From the IMG/VR virus record IMGVR_UViG_3300046167_000749, positions 1-63,523 of that record: DNA of 63,523 nucleotides. The stretch is one strand, 5' to 3'. The stretch comes from a virus. Both the position numbers and the translations under genes were made by a program. The notes below the pieces were generated by a model. It was not told the origin of the DNA, did not search any database, and saw only the letters and a list, made by a program, of their open reading frames with translations. Positions 1-8,659 of the stretch are shown here, in pieces. The first letter of the stretch is position 1; the number at the start of each line of letters is the position of its first letter.

Positions 1-182
1 ATTGGGTCTATAAAAGGTTTTTCGAAGAACCATAGGCGTGATATTGATGGCGAGAAAGGTATGGAATGATGATTATTCGACATATCATGTTCCAATTAAG
101 GAAAATGAACATAACTTACCTCCTGGTTATTATGATCGAATAATGGAGGCAGTAAAAAACTGATCCAATTGAAGAAGCTAGA

Positions 183-524
183 ATGGTAAGAGGGGAGTGG
201 ATAGATCGCCCTGCGGGTGATGCTATATTTGGTCCATACTACAATAAGGCACTACACGAAGTTGGGGATTCAAAAACAGGAATCGTTCCAAATACAGAAT
301 TTCCAATTCTTGTTGGATGGGATCCTGGATCTGTAAATAATGCAGTAATATTTATGCAAGCCCTCCCCGGTAGTGATAGAACCATATGGACGGTGTTTGA
401 TGAGTTTGTAACAATAAACAAAAAACTTCCTTACACCACGATAATACCATTAGTAATGAGAAAAATGGCTTATTGGAATTCGCAAGTGCGAGCACGAGTT
501 TACATTTCAACATGTGTCAGATAA
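183..524 (+). CDS. terL: Terminase large subunit, nuclease-domain fragment 1 (frame-disrupted gene, 5' part off the window)
   Basis: This is part of the packaging motor's large subunit. The peptide has RGEWIDRPAGDAIFGPYY followed by LVGWDPGSVNNAVIFMQ; the GWDPG segment fits the first acidic motif of the RNase H-like terminase nuclease. The gene starts upstream of the window. In-frame terminase-like sequence (KVWNDDYSTYHVPIKENEH) runs through 59-160 and joins this fragment if one extra T at 161 is removed. The apparent ATG at 183 is therefore internal, not a start. At about 485 the frame is lost again. The ATPase half (Walker A and B) is not in the window. Confidence 0.75.
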   Translation: MVRGEWIDRPAGDAIFGPYYNKALHEVGDSKTGIVPNTEFPILVGWDPGSVNNAVIFMQALPGSDRTIWTVFDEFVTINKKLPYTTIIPLVMRKMAYWNSQVRARVYISTCVR

Positions 525-745
525 TTCTGCATTTAATCAATTTAGGGCTAAAACTGGGTCATATGATGTTAAGGACATCGAGGAAATATATAGATCTAAG
601 GGCAGAGACTTTTGATTTACCAACATTTAAAATGAGGGCGTGTCCAAAATTTCAAGGATCGGTTGAGTCTAGGGTGAGACTTACCATAGGAAAACTTCAA
701 AACGATCAGTTTATCGGTAAGCACTCAATGTACAGCAATAGTTAA
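473..745 (+). CDS. terL: Terminase large subunit, fragment 2 (frame-disrupted)
   Basis: This is a continuation of terminase. Frame +1 at 487-613 reads CEHEFTFQHVSDNSAFNQF...YRSKGRDF. After one extra T in the TTTT run at 610-613, the frame beginning at 614 continues DLPTFKMRACPKFQGSVESRV. Only the 3' part of the long ORF (from 614) is therefore real terminase, and the ATG at 473 is spurious. Another +1 shift near 715-720 moves the coding frame into the next fragment. Confidence 0.6.
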   Translation: MEFASASTSLHFNMCQIILHLINLGLKLGHMMLRTSRKYIDLRAETFDLPTFKMRACPKFQGSVESRVRLTIGKLQNDQFIGKHSMYSNS

Positions 746-746
746 G

Positions 747-986
747 ATGTTTAAAAATTTAGTTTCAGAAAAACAGGGAAAATCTTACGATCCAAATATT
801 TCATTCAAACCTAAGAGAAGTGTCTATGTACACCCATTTGATGCAATGTCGTATGTGTTCCTTTATTATGATGCATCATTTTCAACTCCCGCCACTCAAG
901 TGAAAACTGAAATCATGGACATTGGGTGCTTGATTTTTGTAACACGAAAACATAAGTTTCAGTTATGCATATGGAATCAGTTGTAA
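747..986 (+). CDS. terL: Terminase large subunit, fragment 3 / C-terminus (frame-disrupted)
   Basis: This is the C-terminal end of terminase. KPKRSVYVHPFDAMSYVFLYY contains the D-A-x-x-Y motif typical of the last catalytic acidic residue of the terminase nuclease. In-frame residues upstream of the ATG (STQCTAIVK) show that 747 is internal. A further shift near 920 would give a natural end at about 952, just before the next gene's ATG at 965. The 38-residue tail of the long ORF is then an artefact. Confidence 0.6.
   Translation: MFKNLVSEKQGKSYDPNISFKPKRSVYVHPFDAMSYVFLYYDASFSTPATQVKTEIMDIGCLIFVTRKHKFQLCIWNQL
939..960 (+). promoter_or_regulatory. Degenerate GTAAC-N12 bipartite element
   Basis: GTAACACGAA occurs at 939, and 17 nt later GTTTC at 956, five bases before the ATG at 965. 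It resembles the eight better copies elsewhere in the window, but its second box is poor and it overlaps the terminase end. Confidence 0.3.
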
Positions 987-1150
987 ATATGGACCTAGAA
1001 ATGTTTCCAGATATACTGGATATGTTGGAAGGTGTTAGTGTGGGTGATGTAGTTAAGATCAGCGGATCGTTCCAGGTTAAGGAACTTACGGATAAAAGAT
1101 TTACAGGATCTTTTGAGGACAAAAAGGGGAATTACCATTACCCCACATGA
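965..1150 (+). CDS. Small virion-region protein with acidic tail (frame-disrupted)
   Basis: I do not recognise the family. It starts MHMESVVNMDLEMFPDILDMLEG. Near 1125 the frame shifts. In the alternative frame the protein continues ITITPHEDKTDTDEDKTEESEVDDEEEETAG to about 1220, a strongly acidic tail that makes better sense than the NYHYPT end. The intact product would be about 90-100 residues. It lies between terminase and portal, where small packaging-related or connector proteins are often found. Confidence 0.45.
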   Translation: MHMESVVNMDLEMFPDILDMLEGVSVGDVVKISGSFQVKELTDKRFTGSFEDKKGNYHYPT

Positions 1151-1222
1151 AGATAAAACAGATACGGACGAAGACAAGACCGAAGAATCCGAAGTCGACG
1201 ACGAAGAGGAAGAAACTGCCGG

Positions 1223-1474
1223 GTGGAATCCTCCTATACAACGTCTGCTTCTATTGCGATTGATGCTCACTATGAGCAGTTAAACATTAAGAGAAGATGG
1301 AATAAAGATAGGGTAGATAGATTATGCGGGTTTTTAAACATAAACTACGGGGAACTTTCCTCCCCTCGTACACGAGAGGCATACCAACTTCCTCAAAAAA
1401 ATATATTCAACAAAATCGTTCGATGGTCCTCTTGCCCTCTTACTAACTATTTTGGAGCACAGGTATCTAAGTAA
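1223..1474 (+). CDS. Small protein before portal (frame-disrupted)
   Basis: The family is not recognised. The frame gives IAIDAHYEQLNIKRRWNKDRVDRLCGFLNINYGEL. After a shift near 1365 the coding potential continues in another frame (LVHERHTNFLKKIYS...YTKDTINNLFKF) to a stop at about 1511, eight bases before the portal ATG. The region 965-1511 could be one or two genes; the number of shifts prevents a firm reconstruction. Confidence 0.4.
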   Translation: MESSYTTSASIAIDAHYEQLNIKRRWNKDRVDRLCGFLNINYGELSSPRTREAYQLPQKNIFNKIVRWSSCPLTNYFGAQVSK

Positions 1475-1518
1475 CTACACTAAAGATACCATCAATAATC
1501 TATTTAAATTTTAATAAA

Positions 1519-1833
1519 ATGGTTAATAAGGACATACTAAAAAAATACGGATGCACACCTGAGCGACTACGTGACATTTTTACAGCAAAAGAGGGTGGAG
1601 AAAATTGGGACATAAGAGAAAAGTTTCAAGACCTTATACAGTCTAGGATACTTGAAGGCATTCGTTCGTGCGCGAGTCATGCAAAATTGTATATGTCTGT
1701 AGATATGGCATGGGATTCCATTCCAATTAATAAATCTACAATTCCGTTATTACAGTATGCACAAGGTAAGATTTCAATAGATCAGTGTCACGATAAACTT
1801 CAAGACCTCGAGGTTGCCGATAAATTTTTGTGA
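1519..1833 (+). CDS. Portal protein, N-terminal fragment (frame-disrupted)
   Basis: This is the portal, the dodecameric ring at the capsid vertex, called from its position between terminase and scaffold and from the reconstructed length of about 760 residues over 1519-3803. The fragment begins MVNKDILKKYGCTPERLRDIF and reads into WDSIPINKSTIPLLQYAQG. The frame shifts by +1 near 1815, in the overlap with the next fragment. The ATG at 1519 is the likely true start, with only A/T-rich DNA upstream and no Shine-Dalgarno sequence. Confidence 0.6.
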   Translation: MVNKDILKKYGCTPERLRDIFTAKEGGENWDIREKFQDLIQSRILEGIRSCASHAKLYMSVDMAWDSIPINKSTIPLLQYAQGKISIDQCHDKLQDLEVADKFL

Positions 1834-2341
1834 ATACGGAGATGAGGGTCAGCTTAAAAGCGTAAATGCACTTAGATTATATGAAGTTTCAATTAACTTA
1901 ATTAGATCTTATGTAACTAGAAGGGTTGCCGCACAAAGTCATAGGTTTAGTAACCTTTATCCGTATTTTAAATACGAACCAAGGAGTACACAACTTGCAG
2001 ACAAACTTCGTGCGGATGTATTATCCCAGAGAGTAGAAATGATGGTAGATCAGTTTGGCTACAGACATCAATTTGAGCAAATTATTCGACAGATGTTTAT
2101 GTACGGACATTCTGTTGCTTTTCCAGATGCATCATGGACTGAAGACATTCAATGGAAAATGTCCAAGGATGATATAACGGGCGAAGATAGGATGGAATCT
2201 CATGTTGAGAAAAGCGGAGTTAGATTTGTAACTCCCCACCCAACGCGAGTAATTAGAGACACATCTAAACCTTTGCATGATGTAAATAATAACCATGGTC
2301 CCGAATGGATAGGGTTTTGGGATATAGTAAGATATGGGTGA
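1814..2341 (+). CDS. Portal protein, fragment 2 (frame-disrupted)
   Basis: Continues the portal with FCEYGDEGQLKSVNALRLYE, INLIRSYVTRRVAAQ and the wing/clip-like FEQIIRQMFMYGHSVAFPDASW. It ends when the frame shifts again at about 2335 (DIVRYG | DIHNNPATW). The nominal start at 1814 is internal to the gene. Confidence 0.6.
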   Translation: MPINFCEYGDEGQLKSVNALRLYEVSINLIRSYVTRRVAAQSHRFSNLYPYFKYEPRSTQLADKLRADVLSQRVEMMVDQFGYRHQFEQIIRQMFMYGHSVAFPDASWTEDIQWKMSKDDITGEDRMESHVEKSGVRFVTPHPTRVIRDTSKPLHDVNNNHGPEWIGFWDIVRYG

Positions 2342-2798
2342 CATTCATAATAATCCAGCAACATGGAATACGGATGAGATTAGCGTAACAAACAGCTTAT
2401 CAAGCCTTTATAAAGAACACTCTGATTTCTTTGGTTACTATTTTGGAGATGATATAGTATTTCCGAAGATAGGGGATCAGTTTTCATTTCAGAACGAAAG
2501 AGTTGCCACGACAGGCTTATACGCATCTGAAGATGACGATAAAGGAATGTTCGTTACTCAAATGTGCATGAAGGTAAACCCAAAAAGAGACGGATTGGGC
2601 GACTACCCTCATGATGTTTGGTTAAAGTTTACAGTAGCTAGTGATCAGACTGTTGTTTACGCGGAATATCTACCTTCACTTCCAGCTATTTACGGTGGTA
2701 TCAATGAGAATGATCGATCGCATGGCGAATATATCAGTAGCTCACGAAATCATGCCGTATCAAGATCAGTTGACCCAACATACTTAGTTCATGCTTGA
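2334..2798 (+). CDS. Portal protein, fragment 3 (frame-disrupted)
   Basis: The middle of the portal, including SLYKEHSDFFGYYFGDDIVFP and VWLKFTVASDQTVVYAEYLPSLPAIYGG. After 2798 the coding sequence continues in short pieces in changing frames (MLEHMKMSMFKIFAIDQDALDDDV at about 2789-2890; SEDTFYSKPKALFYSGQKAAAPWY at about 2890-2960) up to the fragment beginning at 2985, so at least two more shifts lie in 2790-2985. Confidence 0.6.
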   Translation: MGDIHNNPATWNTDEISVTNSLSSLYKEHSDFFGYYFGDDIVFPKIGDQFSFQNERVATTGLYASEDDDKGMFVTQMCMKVNPKRDGLGDYPHDVWLKFTVASDQTVVYAEYLPSLPAIYGGINENDRSHGEYISSSRNHAVSRSVDPTYLVHA

Positions 2799-2984
2799 GC
2801 ACATGAAAATGAGTATGTTTAAGATATTCGCTATAGACCAAGACGCACTTGATGATGATGTTAAGGATTATATTAAAGACGCCACTATCTGAGGACACTT
2901 TCTATTCAAAACCAAAAGCATTATTTTACTCAGGGCAAAAAGCTGCAGCACCTTGGTATTAACTCACAAGACTTTATTAAAGTT

Positions 2985-3803
2985 GTGGATGTGCAAAAAG
3001 AACTTTCCGCTGGTGTTAACCAGTCTATTCAAGCGATCCTCCAGTTGCTTAATCTCGTCGAGCGTATGCTGATCCTGTCTCCTCAAGAGCTGGGTCAGCC
3101 CGCTCCAAGAGAAATTAGTGCTACGGAAGTTGCTGAGATAAGTAACACAACGAATGCTATCTACTCCTTTATATCAGAAGGGATTGACGACATGAGATCT
3201 GCGATGAAGAAAGTTCTATATGAACATTTAGTCACATGCTCAAATGATAAATTCATTGTACCAATCAAAGGTCGGTATTCAGAAAACATAATTAGAGAAG
3301 CTGGATTTGAGGTTGAAACTTCAGGTGATGAAAAGATGAGTAAAAGGAATGTTATCGGGAATCCACAAACATTGGTTTACGAATATTTATTTGGAGCGAG
3401 AGATGGTGCCGAACGAGCTAGAGATACTCAGTCCGCTCAAACATTAGGTCAAATATTAATGCAACTATTGCAAGTACCAGATATGGCTCAGGCATTAGGT
3501 CGTGAGCGTATATTTGAAATGTTTAATGAGATATTCAGAATGTCAGGTGCGCACGATCTTAAACTTGAAACAGACGAGATGGATCAAGAGCAAGAGTTGC
3601 AAAATGTAGGCAATGACCAATTTATAAGTAAACTTAAAGAGCAATGGCCAGATGTGTTAAAGGCAATACAAGCACTTATCTCTAAGGAAGCGAAAATGGA
3701 AGATTTACAAGAAGGAGAGGTTGCACCAGGAGTATCAGCTCAACCTCAACCCGAACCAAATCAACAAGCAATAACATCACCAGACCAACAAACTAATATA
3801 TGA
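2985..3803 (+). CDS. Portal protein, C-terminal fragment (frame-disrupted)
   Basis: The C-terminal part of the portal: long amphipathic helices (VNQSIQAILQLLNLVERM) and APREISATEVAEISNTTNAI, a motif also seen in C-terminal regions of podovirus-type portals. It has a glutamate/glutamine-rich tail and ends overlapping the scaffold start at 3800 (ATGA-type overlap). The first codon at 2985 is GTG within the gene rather than a genuine start. Confidence 0.65.
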   Translation: MDVQKELSAGVNQSIQAILQLLNLVERMLILSPQELGQPAPREISATEVAEISNTTNAIYSFISEGIDDMRSAMKKVLYEHLVTCSNDKFIVPIKGRYSENIIREAGFEVETSGDEKMSKRNVIGNPQTLVYEYLFGARDGAERARDTQSAQTLGQILMQLLQVPDMAQALGRERIFEMFNEIFRMSGAHDLKLETDEMDQEQELQNVGNDQFISKLKEQWPDVLKAIQALISKEAKMEDLQEGEVAPGVSAQPQPEPNQQAITSPDQQTNI

Positions 3804-4630
3804 GCGAAGAAGTTACAGAAGAGGTAGTCGAGGAGCAAGCTGAACCAAAGGCTTTAGACGCACCTCAGGATAATCCATTATTTAAGACCTTATTTGAAAT
3901 TGAAGAAGATCAACCTTCTGAGGTTTCAGAAGAAGAAAAGGAAAAAGAAGTCACGCCAATGACGCTTAATGAGGCAGTCGATGAACTCGACCAACCTACA
4001 GAACAGGCTGAAGAACCTGTTGAGCAAACGGAGCAAGCTGAAGAAGTTGCTGAAGTTAGCGAGCCAAGTAAGTCAGAGCCGAAAAAGAAAAAACTGCGTA
4101 AAGTTGTTGATCCTGACATACCTGAAGATATTAAACCTCAACTAAACTTATCTGAAGATGAGCCTAAAGAGGAAGAAGATGAATTTTTAAATGAGTTATT
4201 ACCTGAAGAACAAGAAGTGTATAGTCTAGCTAAGTACGCTTCAAAAAATATGGGAGACCAGTACAAGGGATATGATAATAAATTTAAGGATTTCTTTACA
4301 AAGTCTAAAGCATTTTTAGATAAAAAAATTAATGATGATCCTCATTACAGTCCTAGTGAGGATGACGACTACGCTACATTTATTGAGCGTAACCGACCCA
4401 AGTTAACTCAAGTAGATGCAAAGAAGATTGAGCGAAGCATGTGGATTAATGAAGCTAAGAAGGAGGTAAGGAAAGAGCTTGAGCCAGAGACTGAAAAACT
4501 TAGGCAAAAACTTGAGCGTGCAGAAAGAGCACCCGCGGCGAATCAAGCTAAAAGTGCATTTCGAAGTATGGCTCAAAAAGTTGTTATCCCGGAAGAATTT
4601 AGGGAGACATTTGAAAAAGGGTGGAAGTGA
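3800..4630 (+). CDS. Capsid scaffolding-type protein, N-terminal part (frame-disrupted)
   Basis: Very acidic, low-complexity N-terminus (EEVTEEVVEEQAEPK and long E/P/Q stretches), then a helical charged segment (ERSMWINEAKKEVRKELEPE, EKLRQKLERAERAP). Composition and position directly between portal and major capsid fit a scaffold. The reading frame is lost at 4615-4620 in GAAAAAGGG. Skipping one base there joins RETFEK to GGSEAIENFAKQNP in the next frame, giving a protein of about 457 residues. Confidence 0.65.
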   Translation: MSEEVTEEVVEEQAEPKALDAPQDNPLFKTLFEIEEDQPSEVSEEEKEKEVTPMTLNEAVDELDQPTEQAEEPVEQTEQAEEVAEVSEPSKSEPKKKKLRKVVDPDIPEDIKPQLNLSEDEPKEEEDEFLNELLPEEQEVYSLAKYASKNMGDQYKGYDNKFKDFFTKSKAFLDKKINDDPHYSPSEDDDYATFIERNRPKLTQVDAKKIERSMWINEAKKEVRKELEPETEKLRQKLERAERAPAANQAKSAFRSMAQKVVIPEEFRETFEKGWK

Positions 4631-5174
4631 AGCCATTGAGAATTTTGCAAAACAAAATCCATTGGAATATCAAATAATGGATAAAGCTTCAAAGAATTTA
4701 CTCTTATACGGAGATACACTCACTGATATATTTTTAAAGACAACGGATCTCAATGAGAGCGATCCTGTTCACAAAGAACTTATAGATTGGGTTAATAAGG
4801 AGCAGGGAGATTTTATTAAATCAGGGCAAACAGAACAGGATGGAAAAATGTTCATGCGAAGAGAAAGATTCTTCAGTCTTCCCGAAAACAGAAGAGCAGA
4901 GTATTATACTTGGTCTGATGACGATTTATTGAAAATACTAGCTCTTAGAACACAAGAGCAAGTTAAGTCTGCATTATCTCAACAGCGTGATATATTAAAA
5001 AATTCAGGTTACATAAAGCAAGAAACTACTCAAGCTTCTACACAAGAGCCACAAGTACAACAAGTTGCAGAAAAACCTCCTGTCGTTAATACTACTCCTA
5101 GACCAGGGAATAATCTAAACCCTAAGACAGCTCCATCAAAAAATAACGCTTTGTTGAATGTGTTGGGTTTTTGA
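4479..5174 (+). CDS. Capsid scaffolding-type protein, C-terminal part (frame-disrupted)
   Basis: Only the part after about 4620 is genuine; the upstream part of this ORF is a shadow of the first frame. The sequence continues GGSEAIENFAKQNPLEYQIMDKASKN, then a Q/T/P-rich linker, and ends NNALLNVLGF, a compact C-terminus of the kind that docks scaffolds to capsid protein. It was probably joined to 3800-4620 in the intact gene. Confidence 0.55.
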   Translation: MSQRLKNLGKNLSVQKEHPRRIKLKVHFEVWLKKLLSRKNLGRHLKKGGSEAIENFAKQNPLEYQIMDKASKNLLLYGDTLTDIFLKTTDLNESDPVHKELIDWVNKEQGDFIKSGQTEQDGKMFMRRERFFSLPENRRAEYYTWSDDDLLKILALRTQEQVKSALSQQRDILKNSGYIKQETTQASTQEPQVQQVAEKPPVVNTTPRPGNNLNPKTAPSKNNALLNVLGF

Positions 5175-5247
5175 TTCCTAAAACATATTTTAGGAAAACC
5201 CTAAAATAATGGGTTAAGTCTTATAAATAGATAATTTCAGGGAAAAT

Positions 5248-5279
5248 CTTCCGTTTTTTGCGGAGGGGTGGTTTTTTTT
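5248..5279 (+). terminator. Intrinsic terminator between scaffold and capsid genes
   Basis: CTTCCG (5248-5253) pairs with CGGAGG (5261-5266, one G-U pair) across a T-rich loop and is followed by GGTGG and eight T residues (5272-5279). It lies in the 155-base gap after the scaffold stop and before the bipartite element at 5291. The capsid gene therefore probably has its own transcription start. Confidence 0.5.
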
Positions 5280-5290
5280 GATAATATGGT

Positions 5291-5312
5291 GTTACACGAA
5301 TTTAAACGTAAC
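5291..5312 (+). promoter_or_regulatory. GTAAC-N12-GTAAC element upstream of the capsid gene
   Basis: GTTACACGAA at 5291 and GTAAC at 5308 are exactly 17 nt apart, start to start. A TATAAT hexamer at 5321-5326 follows and the capsid ATG is at 5330. It is one of eight such sites in the window and is a candidate phage promoter or operator. Confidence 0.5.
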
Positions 5313-5329
5313 TAACAACATATAATATC

Positions 5330-7207
5330 ATGGCAACAAACTCATCTCTTCCAACTCCTGGTGTATCAGGAGCAAATACAGGTCAAATTGGCGAACCTTT
5401 AGTTCGTAACCCAGGTATTGGGCGTATAATCAAAGTAGATGATTCTACTGGTTGCACGCTTACTAATGCTTCAATCAAGGGTCTTACACCTAATGAGTTT
5501 GAGGCTTTGAGTAATAAAGAGATAGATTTGGCTCGCGTGATAGCAAACTCCGCTGAAGCAAATATGCTTGGAGTTCAAGAGCGTGGACTTACCACACTTC
5601 TTAATAGTTCAATTACAAACATTAAACCCCTTATTAATAAGGTAAATGTTGCTGAACAATCCATGATTCTTCCATACATTCAGCGCCGTCAGCGTTCTGT
5701 AATGAATGCGAATTACTTTACTGTTAGTGCAAATACTGCCGCAGACGGAACTTCTGCATCTGATGCAGCATATAATGTAGATGCAGCTGATGACGGAGAT
5801 CGCGTTCTTCGCGTAGACCTTGGAGCATCAGATTGGGCTTCAGGTAGTGTTACTGGAATTGAAAGATATTTCTTACCAGGTGGATTCTTAGTTTTTAATG
5901 GCTGGGATAGCACAGGAGCGGCAGTTGAAGTACAATTTAAAATATTGGGATCAGCTGCAGTTAGTAATGCAATTTCAATGGCTGATGTTACTGTTCGCCC
6001 AATTGGAGCGGATATTAAACAAGCTACTATTTCGAGTGGTCAAGAGTCTAGTGGATTCACTGCATCAAATTGGTCTTCTTATGTTGGTAAGGGTGACTAC
6101 GAGCTTGCCGTAGGTGTTATTCAAACAATTGCTAACAATGTTAATGACTTTGAAGAATGGTGCCGTAACCAACCAACCGACTTGAGCGTCAAGCTGATTG
6201 TCAACTGGTTGCAAACCACTCGTGAGTCTCGTCAAGTAGATGAGTCTTACAAGGAAACACTCGCTAAGGTGATGTCCGGTAAGGTTAATCCTTATCTTAA
6301 ATCCATGGTTTATCAGCCTTTAGCTGAGCAAAACAAAATTGCCGCTAAAGCATCGAATGACCAATGGACAAGAGGTGTTTGGTACAACCAAGCTCTTTCT
6401 GATAAGCAGACCCCTGAGACTTACATGCAATTGCCTGCAGTAACTGACCCAGAGGACAATGCTTGCACATTAGAATATAAATCTAATGCCCTTGGTATTA
6501 AATCCCTACTCCGTGAATCAAACCGTATTAAGGACAACTTGGGTGCCGCTCTTACGATTGATTCACTTATGGCTGATCTTTATTACCTAAAGAGAAATCG
6601 CGAGCAAGATGGTTCATCAGTAAGTGTTATTGACTGCATGACCGATCGCTTTACTTACAATCTCTTTTATGAGAAAATGGCTACCTACTACAAGAACAAG
6701 TACGGCATCGATTCATTCACTCGTAACATGCAGTTGAATCAGCAGATCAAGCATGATGGACTTGTTTTATTTAACTACTCACTCTACGACCTTCCTGAAG
6801 TTGGTTGTCAGTTAGCAGTTTTCCATGATCCATACTTTGATGATCTTCTAAATGTAGGTGGAGCACTCTTTGGTTCAGCTGTTGATCCTAGTGGTGGTAA
6901 GCTCTGGAATGCCGATGGAACTCGTTCATCAACTGATGTAATGGGTGACTCTGCTGGCCAAACTGCATACCAAAAGTCTGCAAGGTGTTTATGGTTTATC
7001 GATTGGTCTGATATTAAGATTGGAATTGCTGGTACGAATGCGATCACACGCAAGCAACCACATCCTGATACAGATCGTCTTTACAAGTGTCGCATGGCTC
7101 ATAAGGAGACTGAGTACTCCCTTCGATCCACTACATGGACAACCATGATGGATGTGCCTGCTCGTCACTTGTTGATTGAGAATTTTGACTTAGATTTAAC
7201 ACTGTAA
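5330..7207 (+). CDS. Major capsid protein
   Basis: 625 residues, intact. Called from position immediately after scaffold, its own upstream regulatory element and terminator-isolated transcription, and overall character: a soluble alpha/beta protein with an N-terminal arm, SMILPYIQRRQRSVMNANYF, a Gly/Ser/Asp-rich inserted domain (about residues 130-230) and a long helical core (VKLIVNWLQTTRESRQVDESYKE region). No specific HK97 motif can be proven by eye. The ATG at 5330 follows A/T-rich sequence with no Shine-Dalgarno. A different structural role is possible but less likely. Confidence 0.75.
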   Translation: MATNSSLPTPGVSGANTGQIGEPLVRNPGIGRIIKVDDSTGCTLTNASIKGLTPNEFEALSNKEIDLARVIANSAEANMLGVQERGLTTLLNSSITNIKPLINKVNVAEQSMILPYIQRRQRSVMNANYFTVSANTAADGTSASDAAYNVDAADDGDRVLRVDLGASDWASGSVTGIERYFLPGGFLVFNGWDSTGAAVEVQFKILGSAAVSNAISMADVTVRPIGADIKQATISSGQESSGFTASNWSSYVGKGDYELAVGVIQTIANNVNDFEEWCRNQPTDLSVKLIVNWLQTTRESRQVDESYKETLAKVMSGKVNPYLKSMVYQPLAEQNKIAAKASNDQWTRGVWYNQALSDKQTPETYMQLPAVTDPEDNACTLEYKSNALGIKSLLRESNRIKDNLGAALTIDSLMADLYYLKRNREQDGSSVSVIDCMTDRFTYNLFYEKMATYYKNKYGIDSFTRNMQLNQQIKHDGLVLFNYSLYDLPEVGCQLAVFHDPYFDDLLNVGGALFGSAVDPSGGKLWNADGTRSSTDVMGDSAGQTAYQKSARCLWFIDWSDIKIGIAGTNAITRKQPHPDTDRLYKCRMAHKETEYSLRSTTWTTMMDVPARHLLIENFDLDLTL

Positions 7208-7227
7208 CTTGATGAGTAAAAACTTAT

Positions 7228-7605
7228 ATGAAGTATTTACTTTTTCAAAATCCTCTTAAGGATTACGGTGCTACCTTTGATACAGTATTAGTCGGCGCTC
7301 GCAAACGGGGATTTGGAGCGTATGAGGACAGGGATGCCAAACTTCTTATGAAGTTGGCTCCCGAGAATCATATTTCCGAATTAACTAAAGACCAGTACGA
7401 AGATTTAAAAAAAAAGCTAAGTCGACCGTCGGCATCATACAAGGTTCTGGGGACGGTGGTACAGGATCCCTCAAAAGATCCCAATGCAGTGTATGCAAAA
7501 AAGGAGGAACAGGAGGTCCCGTCTAAAAAGAAGGGTAAACCTGCTAAATCTTTAGTCTCGGTTGGTAAAGCAAAAGTTGAAGATCCGCTAGAAGGGAAAG
7601 AGTAA
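7228..7605 (+). CDS. Small structural-region protein of unknown function
   Basis: 125 residues; family not recognised. The N-terminus, MKYLLFQNPLKDYGATFDTV, is followed by a short globular part with the repeated pattern of a head-completion-like protein. The C-terminal third is basic and lysine-rich (EEQEVPSKKKGKPAKSLVS). It lies 20 bases after the capsid stop, and its stop overlaps the ATG of the next small membrane protein (TAATG at 7603-7607). Confidence 0.65.
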   Translation: MKYLLFQNPLKDYGATFDTVLVGARKRGFGAYEDRDAKLLMKLAPENHISELTKDQYEDLKKKLSRPSASYKVLGTVVQDPSKDPNAVYAKKEEQEVPSKKKGKPAKSLVSVGKAKVEDPLEGKE

Positions 7606-7763
7606 TGGATCGCGAGGTCGCCGTGAGCGTCTTGGGAACCATCGGTGCTGTTACCTTGGATAGCGTACATTTAATAGCTGCAAGTATTTGCGCCTTATTA
7701 ACTGCAATTCATGCAGGGTATAGTATATACTTAAAGTATAAAGGAAAGGGTAAGGACAAATGA
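7605..7763 (+). CDS. Small membrane protein, holin-like
   Basis: 52 residues. The N-terminus is short and charged (MDREVAV), followed by a hydrophobic stretch covering about residues 7-38 (VLGTIGAVTLDSVHLIAASI, CALLTAIHAG) and a basic tail, YLKYKGKGKDK. Such small hydrophobic proteins with a basic C-terminus in a virion operon are typical class II-like holins, but sequence alone does not prove this. The start overlaps the previous stop (TAATG) and the stop overlaps the next start (ATGA at 7760), strong support that it is translated. Confidence 0.6.
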   Translation: MDREVAVSVLGTIGAVTLDSVHLIAASICALLTAIHAGYSIYLKYKGKGKDK

Positions 7764-8659
7764 GTAACATAGATATTAATAATCCACTCCTTAAGTCTCA
7801 ATCTGATAGTGTGGGCGTTAAGAATAATAGGCTCGTAGTCGATACAAATCCCGAAAACTTTGGAACATTTGCAGTAACTACAAAACCTTGGACGGATAAT
7901 AACATGGCGTCCGATAGAGTTTATCAAACAATACCATATCAAAAAGCTACTAGCTTTAGGATTAATAATCATACTGGCAAAACTATTGGCATAAGGCGAA
8001 GGCATAAAATGGTGGTTGTTGATGACTTTGAGGATCAGGATACTAGTGATTGGAACGGGTCTGTGATTGCAACAAGTAATGACATAGATGGCTTTTATAG
8101 TGGCGTTATAAGCAGTATTGCCCATAAGCCTATAACCACCATTGCTATGCTTGATGATTCTGAGGTTGAGGTTAAGTTTAGAACTCCAAATTCCTATGGA
8201 TCGTTTACTGTTACAATAAAAATATGGGATGATCCGAGTAGAATAGGACTAGGTAGTCCTGCGTCTGTGTATACCGGAACGAACTCAACTTTATCACCAG
8301 GTCAATCATACAAAGTTGTATTTAGGTTGCGACCCACAGAAGCTAAGTCGGATGTCTTTCTTGAGTATGTCGACGGAGAGCGTGAAACAATATTAGATGA
8401 TGCATCTGGTGAGTTTGGTGCAGTCAACATGATAAACTCTGTGATATCTATTGAGAGTACAGATGACCTTACAGTTGACTCTATTATATACCAACAAAAA
8501 GTGGATTACTCCGTTGAGCATATACTTAGTCCAGCATCTGCTACATATCCATGCTATGATAATATTTCAGAGTATGAAGTTATTAATCTTGGTAGCGATC
8601 CAATGAATTATACGGACACAAATGTGCCCGTAACACTAAGTGGATTTTATGCAGTATGA
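7760..8659 (+). CDS. Virion protein, fibre/baseplate-like
   Basis: 299 residues, family not recognised. The sequence is rich in beta-strand pattern (EVEVKFRTPNSYGSFTVTIK, SYKVVFRLRP) and has an FEDQDTSDWNG segment resembling galactose-binding/jelly-roll domains. It is translationally coupled to both neighbours by ATGA overlaps. Its place among fibre genes suggests a surface protein. Confidence 0.65.
   Translation: MSNIDINNPLLKSQSDSVGVKNNRLVVDTNPENFGTFAVTTKPWTDNNMASDRVYQTIPYQKATSFRINNHTGKTIGIRRRHKMVVVDDFEDQDTSDWNGSVIATSNDIDGFYSGVISSIAHKPITTIAMLDDSEVEVKFRTPNSYGSFTVTIKIWDDPSRIGLGSPASVYTGTNSTLSPGQSYKVVFRLRPTEAKSDVFLEYVDGERETILDDASGEFGAVNMINSVISIESTDDLTVDSIIYQQKVDYSVEHILSPASATYPCYDNISEYEVINLGSDPMNYTDTNVPVTLSGFYAV

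Noticed and set aside
4600-4640. Programmed ribosomal frameshift in the scaffold gene
   Set aside because: The shift needs one base skipped at AAAAAGGG, with no A-AAA-AAG-type -1 signal or stimulatory hairpin, and similar +1 shifts occur in many unrelated genes nearby.
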